Below are positions 51,361-60,483 of a stretch of DNA of 64,000 bases, one piece after another. The notes beneath the pieces were generated by a model. The model was not told where the DNA came from, did not search any database, and saw only the letters and a list, made by a program, of their open reading frames with translations. Location of the stretch: NCBI GenBank assembly GCA_043758755.1, contig JAYVMW010000059.1, forward strand, positions 180,498 through 244,497, in the 5' to 3' direction. Source of the DNA: Solimicrobium sp043758755. Its GTDB lineage: Bacteria > Pseudomonadota > Gammaproteobacteria > Burkholderiales > Burkholderiaceae_D. Numbering within the stretch: the stretch's first letter is position 1; each line of letters opens with the position of its first letter. Made by a program: the position numbers and the translations under genes.

Positions 51361-52524
51361 ATGCAATGTGAGATAGCCGTTATCGGTAACGGCGCTGTGG
51401 GCAAGACGACCGCTCTGGGCTTTGCCCAGGCCGGTTTCAAAGTGATTCTGGTGGCGCCTTCCTCTGCCGCCAAACCTGTTTCTTTCGATTGGGATGCTCG
51501 CGTATTTGCGTTGAACCATACCGCCAAAAATCTACTCAGTAAATTAAAAGTATGGGATGCGCTCGATCTGCAACGGGTGGCACCGGTTCAGGCCATGCAT
51601 GTGGTTGATGAAACCGGCGGCGTCATCGACCTCGATGCGTATGCTGCCAATCAAGAGCAACTGGCCTGGATCATTGAAGATCAGAATCTGAATCAGGCAC
51701 TCGACGCCGCATTGCGCTTTGCTCCTAATCTCCAGATTGTGTTCGGCAAAACCGAATCGGTGTCGGCAGATTTTTCTGAGCTGACCCTTGATAATAAAAT
51801 TAAACTGCAGGCCGAACTGTGGGTCGGTGCTGATGGCGCGCAGTCATGGTTGCGCAATCAGGCTGATATCGGACTTGATTACCGTTCCTACGCGCAGCGT
51901 GGTGTGGTTGCCAATTTCAGTTGCGCCAAACCGCATCACGGTGTGGCACATCAATGGTTTGCGGGAGAGCAGGGTGTGATTGCGCTGTTGCCGCTGCCGG
52001 GGCAGCAGGTATCACTGGTCTGGTCAGCGCCAGAATCACTGGCGGTAACGCTCATGTCTGAGACCACCCAGCAGATTGCAGAGCGGCTGGCTCTTTTTTG
52101 CAGCGAGCCGTTGGGTGAACTGATTCCGTTGCCGCCACAGCGCGCGCTGGCATTTCCATTGCAGCTTATCGGTCCGCACAGCATGATCGCTCCGCGCCTG
52201 GCATTGGTGGGTGATGCCGCGCATGTGGTGCATCCGCTGGCCGGTCACGGTATGAATCTGGGCTTCGGCGATGTGGTTGCCCTGCTCGAAGCCGTGTCGC
52301 AGCGTGAATCATGGCGCAGTTGCGGTGATGCGCGGGTGTTGCAGCGTTATGCCCGCGAGCGCAAGGAGGATGTGTTACTGATGCAGCTGGCCACCGATGG
52401 GCTGTCCATGCTGTTCGGCTCGCAGCTCACGCCCGTTAAAGCGCTGCGCAGTGCAGGAATGAAGCTGGTGAACAAACTGCCGTTTCTGAAAAAGCAGTTC
52501 ATTCAGCAGGCCATGGGCAAATAG
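51361..52524 (+). CDS. UbiH/UbiF/VisC-family FAD-dependent hydroxylase
   Basis: A 387-residue flavin monooxygenase. It has the Rossmann motif EIAVIGNGAVGKTTALGFAQ (GxGxxG), the second FAD motif ALVGDAAHVVHPLAGHGMNL with the conserved GD and P, and an intermediate LWVGADGAQSW (DG) motif. The family hydroxylates the ubiquinone ring and some members work in other aromatic pathways. The next gene is dsbC, which gives no functional clue. It follows the tRNA gene by 131 bp in the opposite direction. Confidence 0.9.
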   Translation: MQCEIAVIGNGAVGKTTALGFAQAGFKVILVAPSSAAKPVSFDWDARVFALNHTAKNLLSKLKVWDALDLQRVAPVQAMHVVDETGGVIDLDAYAANQEQLAWIIEDQNLNQALDAALRFAPNLQIVFGKTESVSADFSELTLDNKIKLQAELWVGADGAQSWLRNQADIGLDYRSYAQRGVVANFSCAKPHHGVAHQWFAGEQGVIALLPLPGQQVSLVWSAPESLAVTLMSETTQQIAERLALFCSEPLGELIPLPPQRALAFPLQLIGPHSMIAPRLALVGDAAHVVHPLAGHGMNLGFGDVVALLEAVSQRESWRSCGDARVLQRYARERKEDVLLMQLATDGLSMLFGSQLTPVKALRSAGMKLVNKLPFLKKQFIQQAMGK

Positions 52525-52558
52525 AAATTTTTTCACTTTAGTTTTATATGGGACAGTT

Positions 52559-53293
52559 ATGAACATTTTTAATAAATCAGGTCTGCTGCTGGCAAGTGTG
52601 ACGATGAGTCTGTTGCTGACATCGGCCTGCGCGCAGACTGATCAGGAAGCCGTTATCAAGAAGCTGATCGAGCCGAAACTGGGTGACAATATCAAGGTCG
52701 ATTCGGTTAAGAAAACGCCCTATGCGGGCTGGTTTGAAGTATTGGTCGGCGATGATATTTTTTATACCGATGAAAAGGCACAATACCTGTTTGTGGGTAA
52801 CGTCATGGACCTGAAGTCCCATAAAAACCTGACCAAGGCGCGCATGGAAAATATGCATTCCATGAATTTTAGCGACCTGCCGTTTGACCTGGCCTTCAAA
52901 CAGGTCAAGGGTAACGGTAAACGCGTGATTGCGGTGTTTGAAGATCCGAACTGCGGCTACTGCAAACGTCTGCGCAAGGCGCTGCAGAGCGTCGATAACA
53001 TCACCATTTATACCTTCATGTATGACATTCTGTCCGACGATTCCGCAATCAAGTCGCGCAACGTCTGGTGTACTGCTGACCCTGCCAAAACCTGGAATGA
53101 CTGGATGGTGAATGGCAAGCCGGCACCGGAGGCGCCGGCCAGCTGCATGACCAATCCGCATGAAAAAATCATGGCGCTGGGTGCCAGACTGCATATCAGT
53201 GGTACGCCGGCGATCTTTTTCACCGATGGCACGCGCATACCGGGTTATGTTGACGCGGCTGATTTGGAAGAAAAATTAAACAGCATTAAATAA
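52559..53293 (+). CDS. dsbC: Thiol:disulfide interchange protein DsbC
   Basis: Periplasmic disulfide isomerase and folding chaperone, kept reduced by DsbD. A signal peptide ends near TSACA; a dimerisation domain (TDQEAVIKKLIEPKLGDNIK) precedes the thioredoxin domain with the active site CGYC at residues 132-135 and the cis-proline loop HISGTPAIFF. A second cysteine pair (VWC, ASC) forms the structural disulfide. At 244 residues it is of normal length. Confidence 0.95.
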   Translation: MNIFNKSGLLLASVTMSLLLTSACAQTDQEAVIKKLIEPKLGDNIKVDSVKKTPYAGWFEVLVGDDIFYTDEKAQYLFVGNVMDLKSHKNLTKARMENMHSMNFSDLPFDLAFKQVKGNGKRVIAVFEDPNCGYCKRLRKALQSVDNITIYTFMYDILSDDSAIKSRNVWCTADPAKTWNDWMVNGKPAPEAPASCMTNPHEKIMALGARLHISGTPAIFFTDGTRIPGYVDAADLEEKLNSIK

Positions 53294-53304
53294 TTCTGTC
53301 TTAG

Positions 53305-53901
53305 ATGATGACCCGACAAGCTACGGTAGGTATATTGCTGGCTGCCGGTTCCGGCCGGCGCTTTGATGCAACCGGAGCGCGCAACAAATTGTTGCAGTTG
53401 CTCGATGACGGTACTTCCGTCGCACAACATTCTGCGCGCACGCTGCTCAAGGTGTTAGAGGATGTGGTTGCCGTGGTGAGCAATGAAAAATTGGCTGCGC
53501 AGTTGAAGCAGCTCGGTTGTCAGGTGCTGTTATATCCGGGCGCAGAGCTGGGGATGGGCGCTACACTTGCTTATGCCGTTTCGCATGTCGCAGTCCAGTT
53601 TCCAGAAGCGCAATCGGTACTGATCGGTTTGGCCGACATGCCTTATGTGCAGTCGGACACGGTGTCCCGGATTGTGACTGAACTGGAACAGGGTGCCGGG
53701 ATAGTACAGCCGGTGTATGAGCAGCAGGTCGGGCATCCGGTCGGATTTGCCAGCTGTTATTTTGCGGCGCTGATGGCACTGCAGGGCGATACCGGGGCGC
53801 GACATTTGCTGCGTGAATTTCCGGTGCTGCGGCTGGCGGTTCAAGATTCCGGCATTATTTTGGACATCGATTATTTATCCGATATTCAGTTAAACCCTTA
53901 A
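53305..53901 (+). CDS. MobA/MocA-like nucleotidyltransferase
   Basis: A 198-residue NTP-transferase with the N-terminal nucleotide loop VGILLAAGSGRRFDATGARN K-motif and the metal acid in IGLADMPYVQSD. The family includes the molybdenum-cofactor cytidylyl- and guanylyltransferases, but no moco genes are near, so the acceptor is uncertain. It begins 11 bases after dsbC and is probably cotranscribed. The QVGHPVGFASCYFAAL segment is also typical of the MocA branch. Confidence 0.85.
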   Translation: MMTRQATVGILLAAGSGRRFDATGARNKLLQLLDDGTSVAQHSARTLLKVLEDVVAVVSNEKLAAQLKQLGCQVLLYPGAELGMGATLAYAVSHVAVQFPEAQSVLIGLADMPYVQSDTVSRIVTELEQGAGIVQPVYEQQVGHPVGFASCYFAALMALQGDTGARHLLREFPVLRLAVQDSGIILDIDYLSDIQLNP

Positions 53902-53924
53902 TTTAAATCCACCTTCTCCCAAAC

Positions 53925-54383
53925 ATGAATCATCAATTTTTAAGTAAGCGACTGGCACATCAACTTGGCATTGTCGGGCTGGTACCGTTTGTTTTTCTGA
54001 GCCTGGCCTGCTGGATCGCTCATCCGGAATGGATGGAAGGATTTGTCTACGCGCAAAGCGCCTACGGCATCGCGATTCTTTCATTTTTGGGTGGCATACA
54101 CTGGGGTGTGGCGCTGACTTCGCCCGGACTGACCGCGCTGCAGATTCGGCGCGCCCTGATCTGGGGCGTGGTGCCCAGCATGATCGCCTGCGCTTCCAAG
54201 CTGCATTTTGGGCTGGGCTTTTTTGTGTTGATGTTCGGGTTCATTGTGGCCTACCAGATCGATAAAAAATTGTATGTAACCTACCATATACCGGACTGGT
54301 TCCTGGTGTTGCGCCGCAGACTGACGATAGTCGTGGTGCTGGCTCTGGCAGTGACGTTGCTGGCAGTGAATGTGCGCAATTAA
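53925..54383 (+). CDS. DUF3429 membrane protein
   Basis: A 152-residue protein with four hydrophobic helices. The central IAILSFLGGIHWGVALTSPG segment and LIWGVVPSMIACASKLH match the DUF3429 family of Betaproteobacteria. Function is unknown. It follows the nucleotidyltransferase gene by 23 bp and precedes an M61 peptidase by 16 bp, so it may be part of a loose operon starting at the hydroxylase gene. Confidence 0.88.
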   Translation: MNHQFLSKRLAHQLGIVGLVPFVFLSLACWIAHPEWMEGFVYAQSAYGIAILSFLGGIHWGVALTSPGLTALQIRRALIWGVVPSMIACASKLHFGLGFFVLMFGFIVAYQIDKKLYVTYHIPDWFLVLRRRLTIVVVLALAVTLLAVNVRN

Positions 54384-54399
54384 CTGATATTTGGCTCCT

Positions 54400-56214
54400 A
54401 TGACTATTTACTATTCCATTGTTCCCAAAGATCTTGCCGGTCATGTATTCAAAGTGACCCTGCAGGTTGACCAGCCTGATCCACTCGGTCAGCAATTCAA
54501 ATTGCCGGCCTGGATACCAGGCAGTTACATGGTGCGCGAATTTGCGCGTCACATTGTGCAGATCAAAGCCAGTTCGAATGGCAAAAAGGTGGCGCTGACC
54601 AAACTGGATAAACACAGCTGGTGCGCCGCACCGGTAAGCGGACCACTGACGCTGGAATATGATGTGTATGCGTGGGACCTGTCGGTGCGCTCGGCACATC
54701 TGGATCAGACCCACGGATTTTTCAACGGTACCAGCGTATTTTTGCGCGTGCTGGGGCAAGAACTTGCGCGCCATGTAGTGGACATTCAAAAACCGTCTGA
54801 TCCGGTCTGCGAAAAATGGCGCGTTGCAACCACGCTGCCGCTGCACAAGGCAAAGCTTTATGGATTTGGCACCTACGCTGCGCAAAATTATGACGAACTG
54901 ATTGATCATCCGGTAGAGATGGGCACCTTCGCCAAAGTTACTTTCTCCGTACATGGCGTGCCGCATGATTTCATTCTGACCGGCGTTGTGCCGAATGTAG
55001 ATCTGGAGCGCATTGCCAGCGATCTGGAAAAAATCTGCGCGTACCAGAGCGCGCTGTTCGAACCCAAAACCAGACGAGCTCCCGTTGATCGGTATGTGTT
55101 CATGACCATGGCAGTCGGCGCTGGTTACGGCGGGCTGGAACATCGTGCTTCCACCGCCTTGCTGTGCAGCCGTTCCGAGTTGCCGGTCAAGGGCAGCGGT
55201 GCGGCCAGTGAGGCCTACATCACTTTCCTGGGTTTGTGCAGCCATGAATATTTCCATACCTGGAATGTCAAGCGCATCAAGCCGGATGCCTTTGCCGACT
55301 ATGATCTGCAGCAGGAAAATTACACTTCGTTGTTGTGGTTCTTTGAAGGCGTGACCAGTTATTACGATGATCTGGTGCTGCTCAAATGTGGTCTAATCAG
55401 TGAACCAACCTATTTTAATCTGGTGAGCAAGGCCTTGAATGGTGTGCTGCGCGGTTCTGGCCGCAACCGGCAGAGTCTGGCTGAATCCAGTTTTGATGCC
55501 TGGTCCAAATACTATCGCCAGGACGAAAATTCGCCGAATGCGATTGTCAGTTATTACACCAAAGGATCGCTGCTGGCCATGACGCTCGATCTGACCATTC
55601 GGCGCGCCAGTGCCGGAAAAAAATCACTGGATGATTTGATGCGCCTGTTATGGCAAAAATTCGGACGCGACTTTTATGAGCTGGCAAAGGATGGTAGGCA
55701 GCAGGGCGTGACCGAATCACAGTTGCAGGAACTTATCGAGCAGCTGAGCGGCATCAAAATGAAAACGTTTTTTGACCAATATGTGCGCGGCACCAAGGAA
55801 TTGCCGCTGGCTGAGTTGCTGCCGGAATTCGGTGTGCAGTTGGCAGATTTGCGCAAATCGAACCAGCCCAGCCTGGGCGTGAAACTCAAAGGCGAAAACA
55901 ATGATTGCAAACTGATGCAGGTGTATTCCGGCAGCGCTGCCCATCAGGCCGGATTGTCGGCCGGCGATGTGCTGGTTGCGATTGAAGGCTTGCGGGTAAC
56001 CGGTGCTGATGCCCAAACCAATGTTGGCAAATTGCTGGCCAGTTACCGTGTGGGTGATCAGATTGTGGTGCACGCATTCCGGCGCGATGAGTTGATGTCG
56101 TTTAACGTGCGACTGCAGTCAGACGATACGCCGATGTGGGCATTTGAACTGATCAAGGAACATAAGGGCGCGAAAAAAAGCAGACGCCCATCCTGGATGA
56201 AATCCGGAAAATAA
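54400..56214 (+). CDS. M61-family metallopeptidase with PDZ domain (glycyl aminopeptidase-like)
   Basis: A 604-residue zinc peptidase. The catalytic HEYFHTWNVKRI (HExxH) lies near residue 282 and the third ligand follows in FFEGVTSYYDDLVL. An N-terminal beta-rich domain begins YYSIVPKDLAGHVFKVTLQV, and a PDZ domain occupies the C-terminus (AAHQAGLSAGDVLVAIEGLR). Family members remove N-terminal glycine or alanine residues. No signal peptide is seen, so it is likely cytoplasmic. The frame opens at a TTG (54391), but the ATG at 54400 is the natural start. Confidence 0.9.
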   Translation: MTIYYSIVPKDLAGHVFKVTLQVDQPDPLGQQFKLPAWIPGSYMVREFARHIVQIKASSNGKKVALTKLDKHSWCAAPVSGPLTLEYDVYAWDLSVRSAHLDQTHGFFNGTSVFLRVLGQELARHVVDIQKPSDPVCEKWRVATTLPLHKAKLYGFGTYAAQNYDELIDHPVEMGTFAKVTFSVHGVPHDFILTGVVPNVDLERIASDLEKICAYQSALFEPKTRRAPVDRYVFMTMAVGAGYGGLEHRASTALLCSRSELPVKGSGAASEAYITFLGLCSHEYFHTWNVKRIKPDAFADYDLQQENYTSLLWFFEGVTSYYDDLVLLKCGLISEPTYFNLVSKALNGVLRGSGRNRQSLAESSFDAWSKYYRQDENSPNAIVSYYTKGSLLAMTLDLTIRRASAGKKSLDDLMRLLWQKFGRDFYELAKDGRQQGVTESQLQELIEQLSGIKMKTFFDQYVRGTKELPLAELLPEFGVQLADLRKSNQPSLGVKLKGENNDCKLMQVYSGSAAHQAGLSAGDVLVAIEGLRVTGADAQTNVGKLLASYRVGDQIVVHAFRRDELMSFNVRLQSDDTPMWAFELIKEHKGAKKSRRPSWMKSGK

Positions 56215-56217
56215 ACC

Positions 56218-57018
56218 TTAACCGAACAGGCGCGCCATTTCAACACCCGGTTCCGCGGCGCGCATAAATGCTTCGCCCACCAGAAAGCCGTGCACATTCT
56301 GATCACGCATGCGTTTGACATCATCGACCGTGCTGATGCCGGATTCGGTGATCACGCATTTTTCAGGCGGGATCTGCGCCAGAAGGGTGATGGTGTTGTC
56401 AAGCGAGACTTCGAAAGTGCGCAGGTTGCGGTTGTTAATGCCGAGCAGCGCCGTTTTTAAAGTCAGTGCCGATTTCAATTCCTGTGCGTTGTGCACTTCC
56501 ACCAGCACCGCCATGCCCAGTTCGTGTGCCAGTGCTTCCATTTCGCGCATCAGCCCAACATCCAGTGCTGCCACGATCAGCAGTATCGCATCGGCGCCCC
56601 AGTGGCGCGCCTGATAAATCTGGTACGGGTCAATCATGAAATCTTTACGCAGTGCCGGCAGCGCGCAGGCCGCGCGGGCCTGTTGCAGAAATTCCGGCGC
56701 ACCCTGAAAAAACTGTACATCGGTCAGCACCGACAGGCAGGCCGCGCCGTGTTGTGCATAGCTGGTGGCGATCTGGGCGGGGTCGAATTCTGCGCGGATG
56801 ATGCCTTTGGAGGGTGAGGCTTTTTTAATTTCAGCAATCACGCCCGGTTTGCCGGCTTTGATCTTGTCACGTATGGCAGATTCAAAATTGCGCAGACCTG
56901 CACGCAGCGCCGTGTCCTGTTCGACCTCGCGACGCAGACTGGTCAGCTCCTGAATTTTTTTGGCGACGCGGATTTCGTCTTTTTTGACGTCCAGGATTTT
57001 GTTAAGTATGTCAGACAT
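56218..57018 (-). CDS. trpC: Indole-3-glycerol-phosphate synthase TrpC
   Basis: Converts CdRP to indole-3-glycerol phosphate in tryptophan synthesis. The 266-residue barrel shows PGVIAEIKKASPSKGIIR with the catalytic lysine and glutamate, LRKDFMIDPYQIYQ, LGINNRNLRTFEV and VITESGIST. It overlaps trpD by 8 bp and is the last gene of the operon. The open frame extends 52 codons upstream, but MSDILNKIL at 57018 is the usual start. Confidence 0.97.
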   Translation of the reverse strand: MSDILNKILDVKKDEIRVAKKIQELTSLRREVEQDTALRAGLRNFESAIRDKIKAGKPGVIAEIKKASPSKGIIRAEFDPAQIATSYAQHGAACLSVLTDVQFFQGAPEFLQQARAACALPALRKDFMIDPYQIYQARHWGADAILLIVAALDVGLMREMEALAHELGMAVLVEVHNAQELKSALTLKTALLGINNRNLRTFEVSLDNTITLLAQIPPEKCVITESGISTVDDVKRMRDQNVHGFLVGEAFMRAAEPGVEMARLFG

Positions 57019-58051
57019 TGTGTGCCCCGAGTTGCTGGGTGACCTGAATAAACTGTGCCATTTTGGCGCGTGCGGCACCGGAAATGATGGCCTGCTTGGC
57101 ACGTTCCAGACCGTCGGCAATGCTGGTGGCGATACCGGCGCCATACAGGGCAATGCCGGCATTGAGTGCCACAATATCGCGCGCCGGGCTGTGCTGGTCG
57201 CTTAATGATTCCAGCATTTTTGATTTTGATTCTGCGGCGTTGGCCACTTTGAAGCTGCGGTTCGACGCCATGGCCAGACCAAAATCTTCCGGATGAATTT
57301 CGTATTCGCGAATTTCGCCATTGACCAGTTCACCCACCATGGTGCCTGCGCCCAGCGAAGCTTCATCCATATTGTCGCGCCCCCAGACTACCAGCGCGTG
57401 ACGGGCACCGAGGCGTTGCAGCACCCGCACCTGTATCCCGACCAGATCGGGGTGAAATACCCCCATCAATATATTGGGTGCACCGGCCGGATTGGTCAGC
57501 GGTCCCAGAATGTTGAAGATAGTGCGCACACCCAGTTCTTTGCGTACTGGCGCGGCGTGTTTCATGGCTGCGTGATGGTTGGGCGCAAACATGAAGCCGA
57601 TCCCGGTCTGCGCAATGGACTGAGCAATCTGTTCCGGTTTCAGATTGATGTTGGCGCCCAGTGATTCCAGTACGTCAGCGCTGCCCGAGGAAGAGGAAAC
57701 ACTGCGCCCGCCGTGCTTGGCCACGCGCGCGCCGGCAGCAGCTGCGACAAACATCGATGCGGTGGAAATATTGAAAGTCAGTGAGCCGTCGCCGCCGGTG
57801 CCGACTATATCAATCAAATGATCGGTATTGGCCAGCGGTACCTTGGTCGAAAATTCGCGCATCACCTGCGCTGCCGCGGTGATCTCGCCGATGGTTTCTT
57901 TTTTGACCCGCAGTGCTGTGGTCAGTGCTGCGATCATTACCGGCGATATTTCTCCGCTCATGATTCTGCGGAACAGCGAGAGCATTTCATCGTGGAAGAT
58001 TTCGCGGTGCTCGATGCAGCGTTGCAGTGCTTCTTGTGGCGTGATGGTCAT
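57011..58051 (-). CDS. trpD: Anthranilate phosphoribosyltransferase TrpD
   Basis: Adds phosphoribose to anthranilate. The 346-residue protein shows the PRPP-binding GTGGDGSLTFNIST loop, KHGGRSVSSSSGSADVLE and the acidic VWGRDNMDEASLGAGT metal site. Gene order trpE-trpG-trpD-trpC with tight overlaps is typical of beta- and gammaproteobacteria. It overlaps trpG by 4 bp and trpC by 8 bp. Confidence 0.97.
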   Translation of the reverse strand: MTITPQEALQRCIEHREIFHDEMLSLFRRIMSGEISPVMIAALTTALRVKKETIGEITAAAQVMREFSTKVPLANTDHLIDIVGTGGDGSLTFNISTASMFVAAAAGARVAKHGGRSVSSSSGSADVLESLGANINLKPEQIAQSIAQTGIGFMFAPNHHAAMKHAAPVRKELGVRTIFNILGPLTNPAGAPNILMGVFHPDLVGIQVRVLQRLGARHALVVWGRDNMDEASLGAGTMVGELVNGEIREYEIHPEDFGLAMASNRSFKVANAAESKSKMLESLSDQHSPARDIVALNAGIALYGAGIATSIADGLERAKQAIISGAARAKMAQFIQVTQQLGAHNV

Positions 58052-58638
58052 GTTGGACTCGCAGAAGTTTGGTCGGCATTGGTGATGAAATTTTTCAGCA
58101 GGGCGTGGCCGTGTTCGGACAGAATTGATTCGGGATGAAACTGCACACCCTGAATATTGAAGCCGGTGTGGCGCACTCCCATGATTTCGCCGTCGTCGGT
58201 CCAGGCCGTAACTTCCAGACAGTCGGGCAGCGTGGCGCGCTCAATGGCCAGTGAGTGATAGCGTGTGACGGTGTACGGCGTGGGCAAACCATGGAACACG
58301 CCAAAACCGGTGTGCGCGATCAGACTGGTTTTACCATGCATAACCTGTTTGGCGCGGATGACCTTGCCGCCAAAGGCTGCAGCAATGGCCTGATGACCCA
58401 GACAAACACCGAGCATCGGAATCTGACCGGCAAAGCGTTGCAGCACGCCGACTGAAATTCCGGCTTCGTGCGGTGTGCACGGGCCGGGTGAAATGCAGAT
58501 GTGGCTCGGTGCCAGAGCGGCCACTTCATCGAGCGTAATTTCATCATTGCGGAAAGTGCGCACCTCTTCACCGAGTTCGCCAAAGTACTGCACCAGGTTA
58601 TAAGTGAAGGAATCGTAGTTATCTATCATCAGCAGCAT
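58048..58638 (-). CDS. trpG: Anthranilate synthase glutaminase component TrpG
   Basis: Class I glutamine amidotransferase that supplies ammonia to TrpE. The catalytic triad is visible: the nucleophile in MLGVCLGHQAIAAAFGG and the H-x-E of VQFHPESILSEHG. N-terminus LMIDNYDSFTYNLVQYFGEL is the usual one. It starts at 58638, immediately at the end of trpE (58639), so the two subunits are coupled. Family members may serve PabB too (amphibolic TrpG/PabA). Confidence 0.97.
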   Translation of the reverse strand: MLLMIDNYDSFTYNLVQYFGELGEEVRTFRNDEITLDEVAALAPSHICISPGPCTPHEAGISVGVLQRFAGQIPMLGVCLGHQAIAAAFGGKVIRAKQVMHGKTSLIAHTGFGVFHGLPTPYTVTRYHSLAIERATLPDCLEVTAWTDDGEIMGVRHTGFNIQGVQFHPESILSEHGHALLKNFITNADQTSASPT

Positions 58639-60135
58639 TTAAATCTCCCCATCCAGTCCGTCTTGTACCTGCTCGGCAGCGCGCAATACCGCGCGCGCCT
58701 TGTTTTCTGTTTCCTGCCATTCGGCTTCCGGCACCGAGTCGGCCACGATGCCGGCTGCAGCCTGCACGTACAGCATGCCGTCTTTCAACACGCCGGTGCG
58801 GATCGCAATGGCCAGATCCATGGCACCACTGAATGACAGATAACCGCAGGCGCCGCCATAAATGCCGCGCTTGGTCAGTTCCAGTTCATCGATGATTTCC
58901 ATGGCGCGCACTTTTGGGGCGCCGGACAGGGTACCGGCCGGAAAGGTGGCTTTGAGTACATCCAGGTTCGACAGGCCATCCTTGAGCGTGGCTTCAACAT
59001 TTGAGACGATGTGCTGAACGTGTGAATATTTTTCAATAATCATCTGGTCGGACACGTGCACCGTGCCGGTTTTGGCGATGCGTCCCAGATCGTTGCGCGC
59101 CAGATCAATGAGCATGACGTGTTCGGCAATTTCTTTGGGGTCGGCCAGCAGATCTTTGGCCAGTTGTTCATCCTGGGCCGGTGTGGCGCCGCGCGGTTTG
59201 GTGCCGGCCAGCGGACGGATCGTGACGGTATGCGAGCCATCGGGTTGACCTTCGTTGCGCACCAGAATTTCCGGTGACGAACCGATGATGTGCATGTCGC
59301 CGAAATTGTAGAAGTACATGTAGGGCGACGGATTCAGTGAACGCAGTGCGCGGTACAGCGACAGCGGAGAATCGACATACGGCTTTTTGATACGCTGGCC
59401 GATCTGCACCTGCATCAGGTCGCCGGCCATGATGTACTCCTTGGCCTGAGCCACCGCTTTCAGATAATCCGGCTTGGCGAATTCACGGATCACTTCAGTG
59501 CGCACCGAAGCCGAGGTGACCGGCGCATCGACACTGCGGCGCAGCATCGAACGCAACTCTTTGAGACGCAGGCGGGCTCTGGAATACGCTTCCGGTTTTT
59601 GCGGATCGGCATACACGATCAGATACAGTTTGCCGGACAGATTATCGATGACCGCGAGCTCTTCGGTGACCAGCAGCTGAATATCCGGCATGCCCAGATC
59701 ATCTTTGGGGCAGGAACGCGCCAGACGGGTTTCGATGTGACGAACAGTGTCGTAACCAAAATATCCGGCCAGGCCACCGCAAAAACGCGGCAAACCAGGA
59801 CGTAGTGCAACTTTGTAACGGTCCTGAAAAGCGGCAATAAAATCCAGCGGATTACCGGTATGGGTTTCAATGACTTTGCCATCCTGCACGACTTCGCACT
59901 GCTCTTGATAAGTGCGAATCGAGGTGCTGGCGTGCAGTCCGATAAAAGAGTAGCGGCCCAGACGTTCGCCGCGCACCACCGATTCAAGCAGAAAAGTATT
60001 TTTGCCGGCGTGCTGGCTCTGAGCCAGTTTCAGATAAACGCTTAACGGCGTTTCCAGATCGGCGAAGGCTTCGCTGATCAGCGGAATACGGTTATAGCCC
60101 TGGTTCGCCAGGGAATGGAATTCGATTTCGGTCAT
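58639..60135 (-). CDS. trpE: Anthranilate synthase component I TrpE
   Basis: Chorismate-binding subunit that makes anthranilate. The 498-residue protein has the feedback-site LLESVVRGERLGRYSFIG region near the N-terminus and the catalytic part with IIGSSPEILVR, TIRPLAGTKPRGATPAQD, DLARNDLGRIAK and GTLSGAPKVRAMEIIDELE. The first gene of the operon; the upstream region contains a candidate Trp-rich leader peptide. Confidence 0.97.
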   Translation of the reverse strand: MTEIEFHSLANQGYNRIPLISEAFADLETPLSVYLKLAQSQHAGKNTFLLESVVRGERLGRYSFIGLHASTSIRTYQEQCEVVQDGKVIETHTGNPLDFIAAFQDRYKVALRPGLPRFCGGLAGYFGYDTVRHIETRLARSCPKDDLGMPDIQLLVTEELAVIDNLSGKLYLIVYADPQKPEAYSRARLRLKELRSMLRRSVDAPVTSASVRTEVIREFAKPDYLKAVAQAKEYIMAGDLMQVQIGQRIKKPYVDSPLSLYRALRSLNPSPYMYFYNFGDMHIIGSSPEILVRNEGQPDGSHTVTIRPLAGTKPRGATPAQDEQLAKDLLADPKEIAEHVMLIDLARNDLGRIAKTGTVHVSDQMIIEKYSHVQHIVSNVEATLKDGLSNLDVLKATFPAGTLSGAPKVRAMEIIDELELTKRGIYGGACGYLSFSGAMDLAIAIRTGVLKDGMLYVQAAAGIVADSVPEAEWQETENKARAVLRAAEQVQDGLDGEI

Positions 60136-60263
60136 GACTTTCTCGTTCGCCCCAATTGGGCTGAGTTAAAGATGCGAGTTGAAGATTAATTTACTTTGTT
60201 GCATCAACAAGTAAACAGTGTGCATTTGCGCCAGGTTGATTTACAGGTGGCGCGAAGGAAATG

Positions 60264-60332
60264 CTAGCGTCGCCATAGCCAGGCCTCGTAGGTGCCTGGA
60301 ATTGTGAAGGGACGTTGTTTGATGGGTAACAT
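60264..60332 (-). CDS. Candidate trp leader peptide (22 codons, two Trp codons near its end)
   Basis: A minus-strand ATG at 60332 opens a 22-residue peptide ending EAWLWRR and stop, 129 bp upstream of trpE. Two Trp codons near the end and a leader position are the marks of attenuation by ribosome stalling. The second Trp codon lies in TGGCG, which can pair with CGCCA downstream; that CGCCA can instead pair with TGGCGC further on. These are mutually exclusive hairpins. No good ribosome-binding site or U-tract terminator is visible, so this is a candidate only. Confidence 0.42.
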   Translation of the reverse strand: MLPIKQRPFTIPGTYEAWLWRR

Positions 60333-60397
60333 GATCGGTGCGTATTAACTGGGCGATGTAATTAACGGACTATAGATTGGTTATGCACAACAGGTTG

Positions 60398-60433
60398 GGA
60401 CTATACCATCAGAATTGAACTATTGTATAGTCC
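60398..60433. promoter_or_regulatory. Inverted repeat GGACTATAC...GTATAGTCC in the trp leader region
   Basis: Perfect 9-bp arms at 60398-60406 and 60425-60433, 18 bp apart, with a third related copy (GGACTATAG) at 60367-60375. The spacing of about three turns between repeats suggests a dimeric or looping regulator, or paired promoter elements (TATAGT can serve as -10 on the minus strand). The regulator is unknown. Confidence 0.4.
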
Positions 60434-60483
60434 GCCCCTGTATCTCGCGCCACAAATTTGGCAAATGATTCAAATTCAGTTTT

